In this document: one piece after another, positions 63,460-64,000 of the stretch
Position numbering within the stretch: position 1 is the first letter of the stretch
How the letters are laid out: each line of letters starts with the position of its first letter
Notes under the pieces: model-generated
What the model was told of the DNA's origin: nothing
What the model saw: the letters and a program-made list of their open reading frames with translations, nothing else
Database searches by the model: none
Position numbers and translations under genes: made by a program
NCBI RefSeq assembly: GCF_003712195.1
Contig: NZ_RDSD01000004.1
Span: forward strand, 1-64,000
Reading direction: 5' to 3'
From: Proteiniphilum sp. X52
GTDB lineage: Bacteria > Bacteroidota > Bacteroidia > Bacteroidales > Dysgonomonadaceae
DNA length: 64,000 nucleotides

Positions 63460-63490
63460 GTGATTGAGCAATTCTCTATTGCTCAATCAC
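63460..63490 (+). terminator. Perfect 13-bp inverted repeat after tonB operon 2
   Basis: GTGATTGAGCAAT at 63460-63472 pairs perfectly with ATTGCTCAATCAC at 63478-63490 around a 5-nt loop. No T-run follows, so it may stabilise the message end or partially block read-through to the next genes. Confidence 0.5.
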
Positions 63491-63581
63491 TAAAATATAA
63501 AACAGCCAGTGTGTCTCCCAAAAGAAACAAAAGAGAGAATAATATAAAAAGTATCACAGGGTAAAAATAAAGCGAGAAACA

Positions 63582-63791
63582 ATGAAAGGAAGAGTACAAG
63601 CCGGCAATTATAAAAGAGGCTTAAAACTAACGTGGGGTATAATGATGGTCGTTATCTACATATCGGTCGCATATTTATTGGTTTTTACGCCTTTATTCCG
63701 GGGAAATATTCCAGCAGGAATAAGGATTACCTTTGGCGTAATCTTCACTGTTTATGGGATATTAAGAGGCTATAGATTATGGAAAGAATAA
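63582..63791 (+). CDS. Small two-helix membrane protein before the PstS-like gene
   Basis: This 69-residue protein has a basic N-terminus (MKGRVQAGNYKRGLK), two hydrophobic helices (about 17-37 and 45-62) and ends GYRLWKE. I do not recognise a named family. Its TAA overlaps the ATG of the following lipoprotein gene (TAATG), so the two are translationally coupled and probably function together with the TonB operon. Confidence 0.7.
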   Translation: MKGRVQAGNYKRGLKLTWGIMMVVIYISVAYLLVFTPLFRGNIPAGIRITFGVIFTVYGILRGYRLWKE

Positions 63792-64000
63792 TGAAATATA
63801 CCATGCCGCCGTTTTTATTTTTGATCATCCTGGGGGTGTGTCTTCTGCCTTCCTGTCATCAAAGGAAGATCCGCTCAGACACAGTGACATCTGGCATTGC
63901 CCAGATGGCCGTGGATGAAAGTTTCGCGCCTATCATCGAGGCAGGGATCAATGTGTTTGAATCGCTCAACCCCGATGCGGCCATCATCCCTGTCTATACT
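63791..64000 (+). CDS. PstS-like phosphate-binding lipoprotein (3' end outside the window)
   Basis: The first 70 residues are visible. MKYTMPPFLFLIILGVCLLPSC is a lipoprotein signal, and the mature part contains MAVDESFAPIIEAGINVFESLNP, the N-terminal pattern of PstS-like periplasmic binding proteins. The ATG at 63791 is chosen for the TAATG overlap with the preceding gene; an alternative ATG lies at 63779. A phosphate role is inferred from the family; the ligand residues lie beyond the window. Confidence 0.75.
   Translation, partial: MKYTMPPFLFLIILGVCLLPSCHQRKIRSDTVTSGIAQMAVDESFAPIIEAGINVFESLNPDAAIIPVYT

Overview
The window is chromosomal DNA from a Bacteroidota bacterium, most likely order Bacteroidales and plausibly Dysgonomonadaceae (Proteiniphilum/Petrimonas-like; the family is inferred). 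Evidence: SusC/SusD genes, a fimbrillin-type lipoprotein, TAnnTTTG (-7) promoter boxes, weak Shine-Dalgarno signals, ExbB/ExbD/ExbD/TonB operons, a seven-gene V-type ATPase operon and DUF families typical of the phylum. No CRISPR array, rRNA or prophage was seen.

Layout. 1-576: the 5' part of an IS1595-family transposase gene, lying directly upstream of a 5'-truncated SusC. 577-5678: remains of a glycan-uptake locus (broken SusC, intact SusD, DUF1735/DUF4361 lipoprotein). 5916-18660: four divergent GH78 alpha-L-rhamnosidases on one strand, separated by word-like repeats and by small genes, one of them a probably degraded thioredoxin. Together these suggest a polysaccharide utilization locus for a rhamnose-containing glycan. 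19086-24870: fimbrillin/DUF6359 lipoprotein, SGNH hydrolase, two membrane zincins, a gene graveyard (PIN and M16 fragments) and a MATE exporter. 25374-33063: V-ATPase operon (E, DUF2764, A, B, D, I, K) whose K subunit carries every side chain used for Na+ binding in Enterococcus NtpK.

33171-39188: CDF transporter, ffh, folD, gcvT and pepT. pepT is preceded by a 69-bp tandem repeat that places four -7 promoter boxes at exact 69-bp intervals. The SRP RNA gene, not linked to ffh, follows at about 39604. 39894-44339: DoxX, an anaerobic sulfatase-maturase-like radical SAM protein, the first ExbB/ExbD/ExbD operon and tRNA-Ser(GGA). 44527-59569: mostly housekeeping (tatD, polyprenyl synthetase, tonB, hpt, trmN6, lon, Na+/Ca2+ antiporter, sigma factor, htpG, coaA, HIT protein, greA) plus a TlpA-like lipoprotein without its CxxC. 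60327-64000: the second ExbB/ExbD/ExbD/TonB operon, followed by a PstS-like lipoprotein cut by the window edge.

The most notable signals are the 69-bp promoter array before pepT, a promoter-then-terminator leader in front of greA, the Na+ ligand set of the V-ATPase, two apparently leaderless promoters, and the degraded gene junctions. All positions come from reading the sequence by eye; family names come from motif recognition, not database searches.
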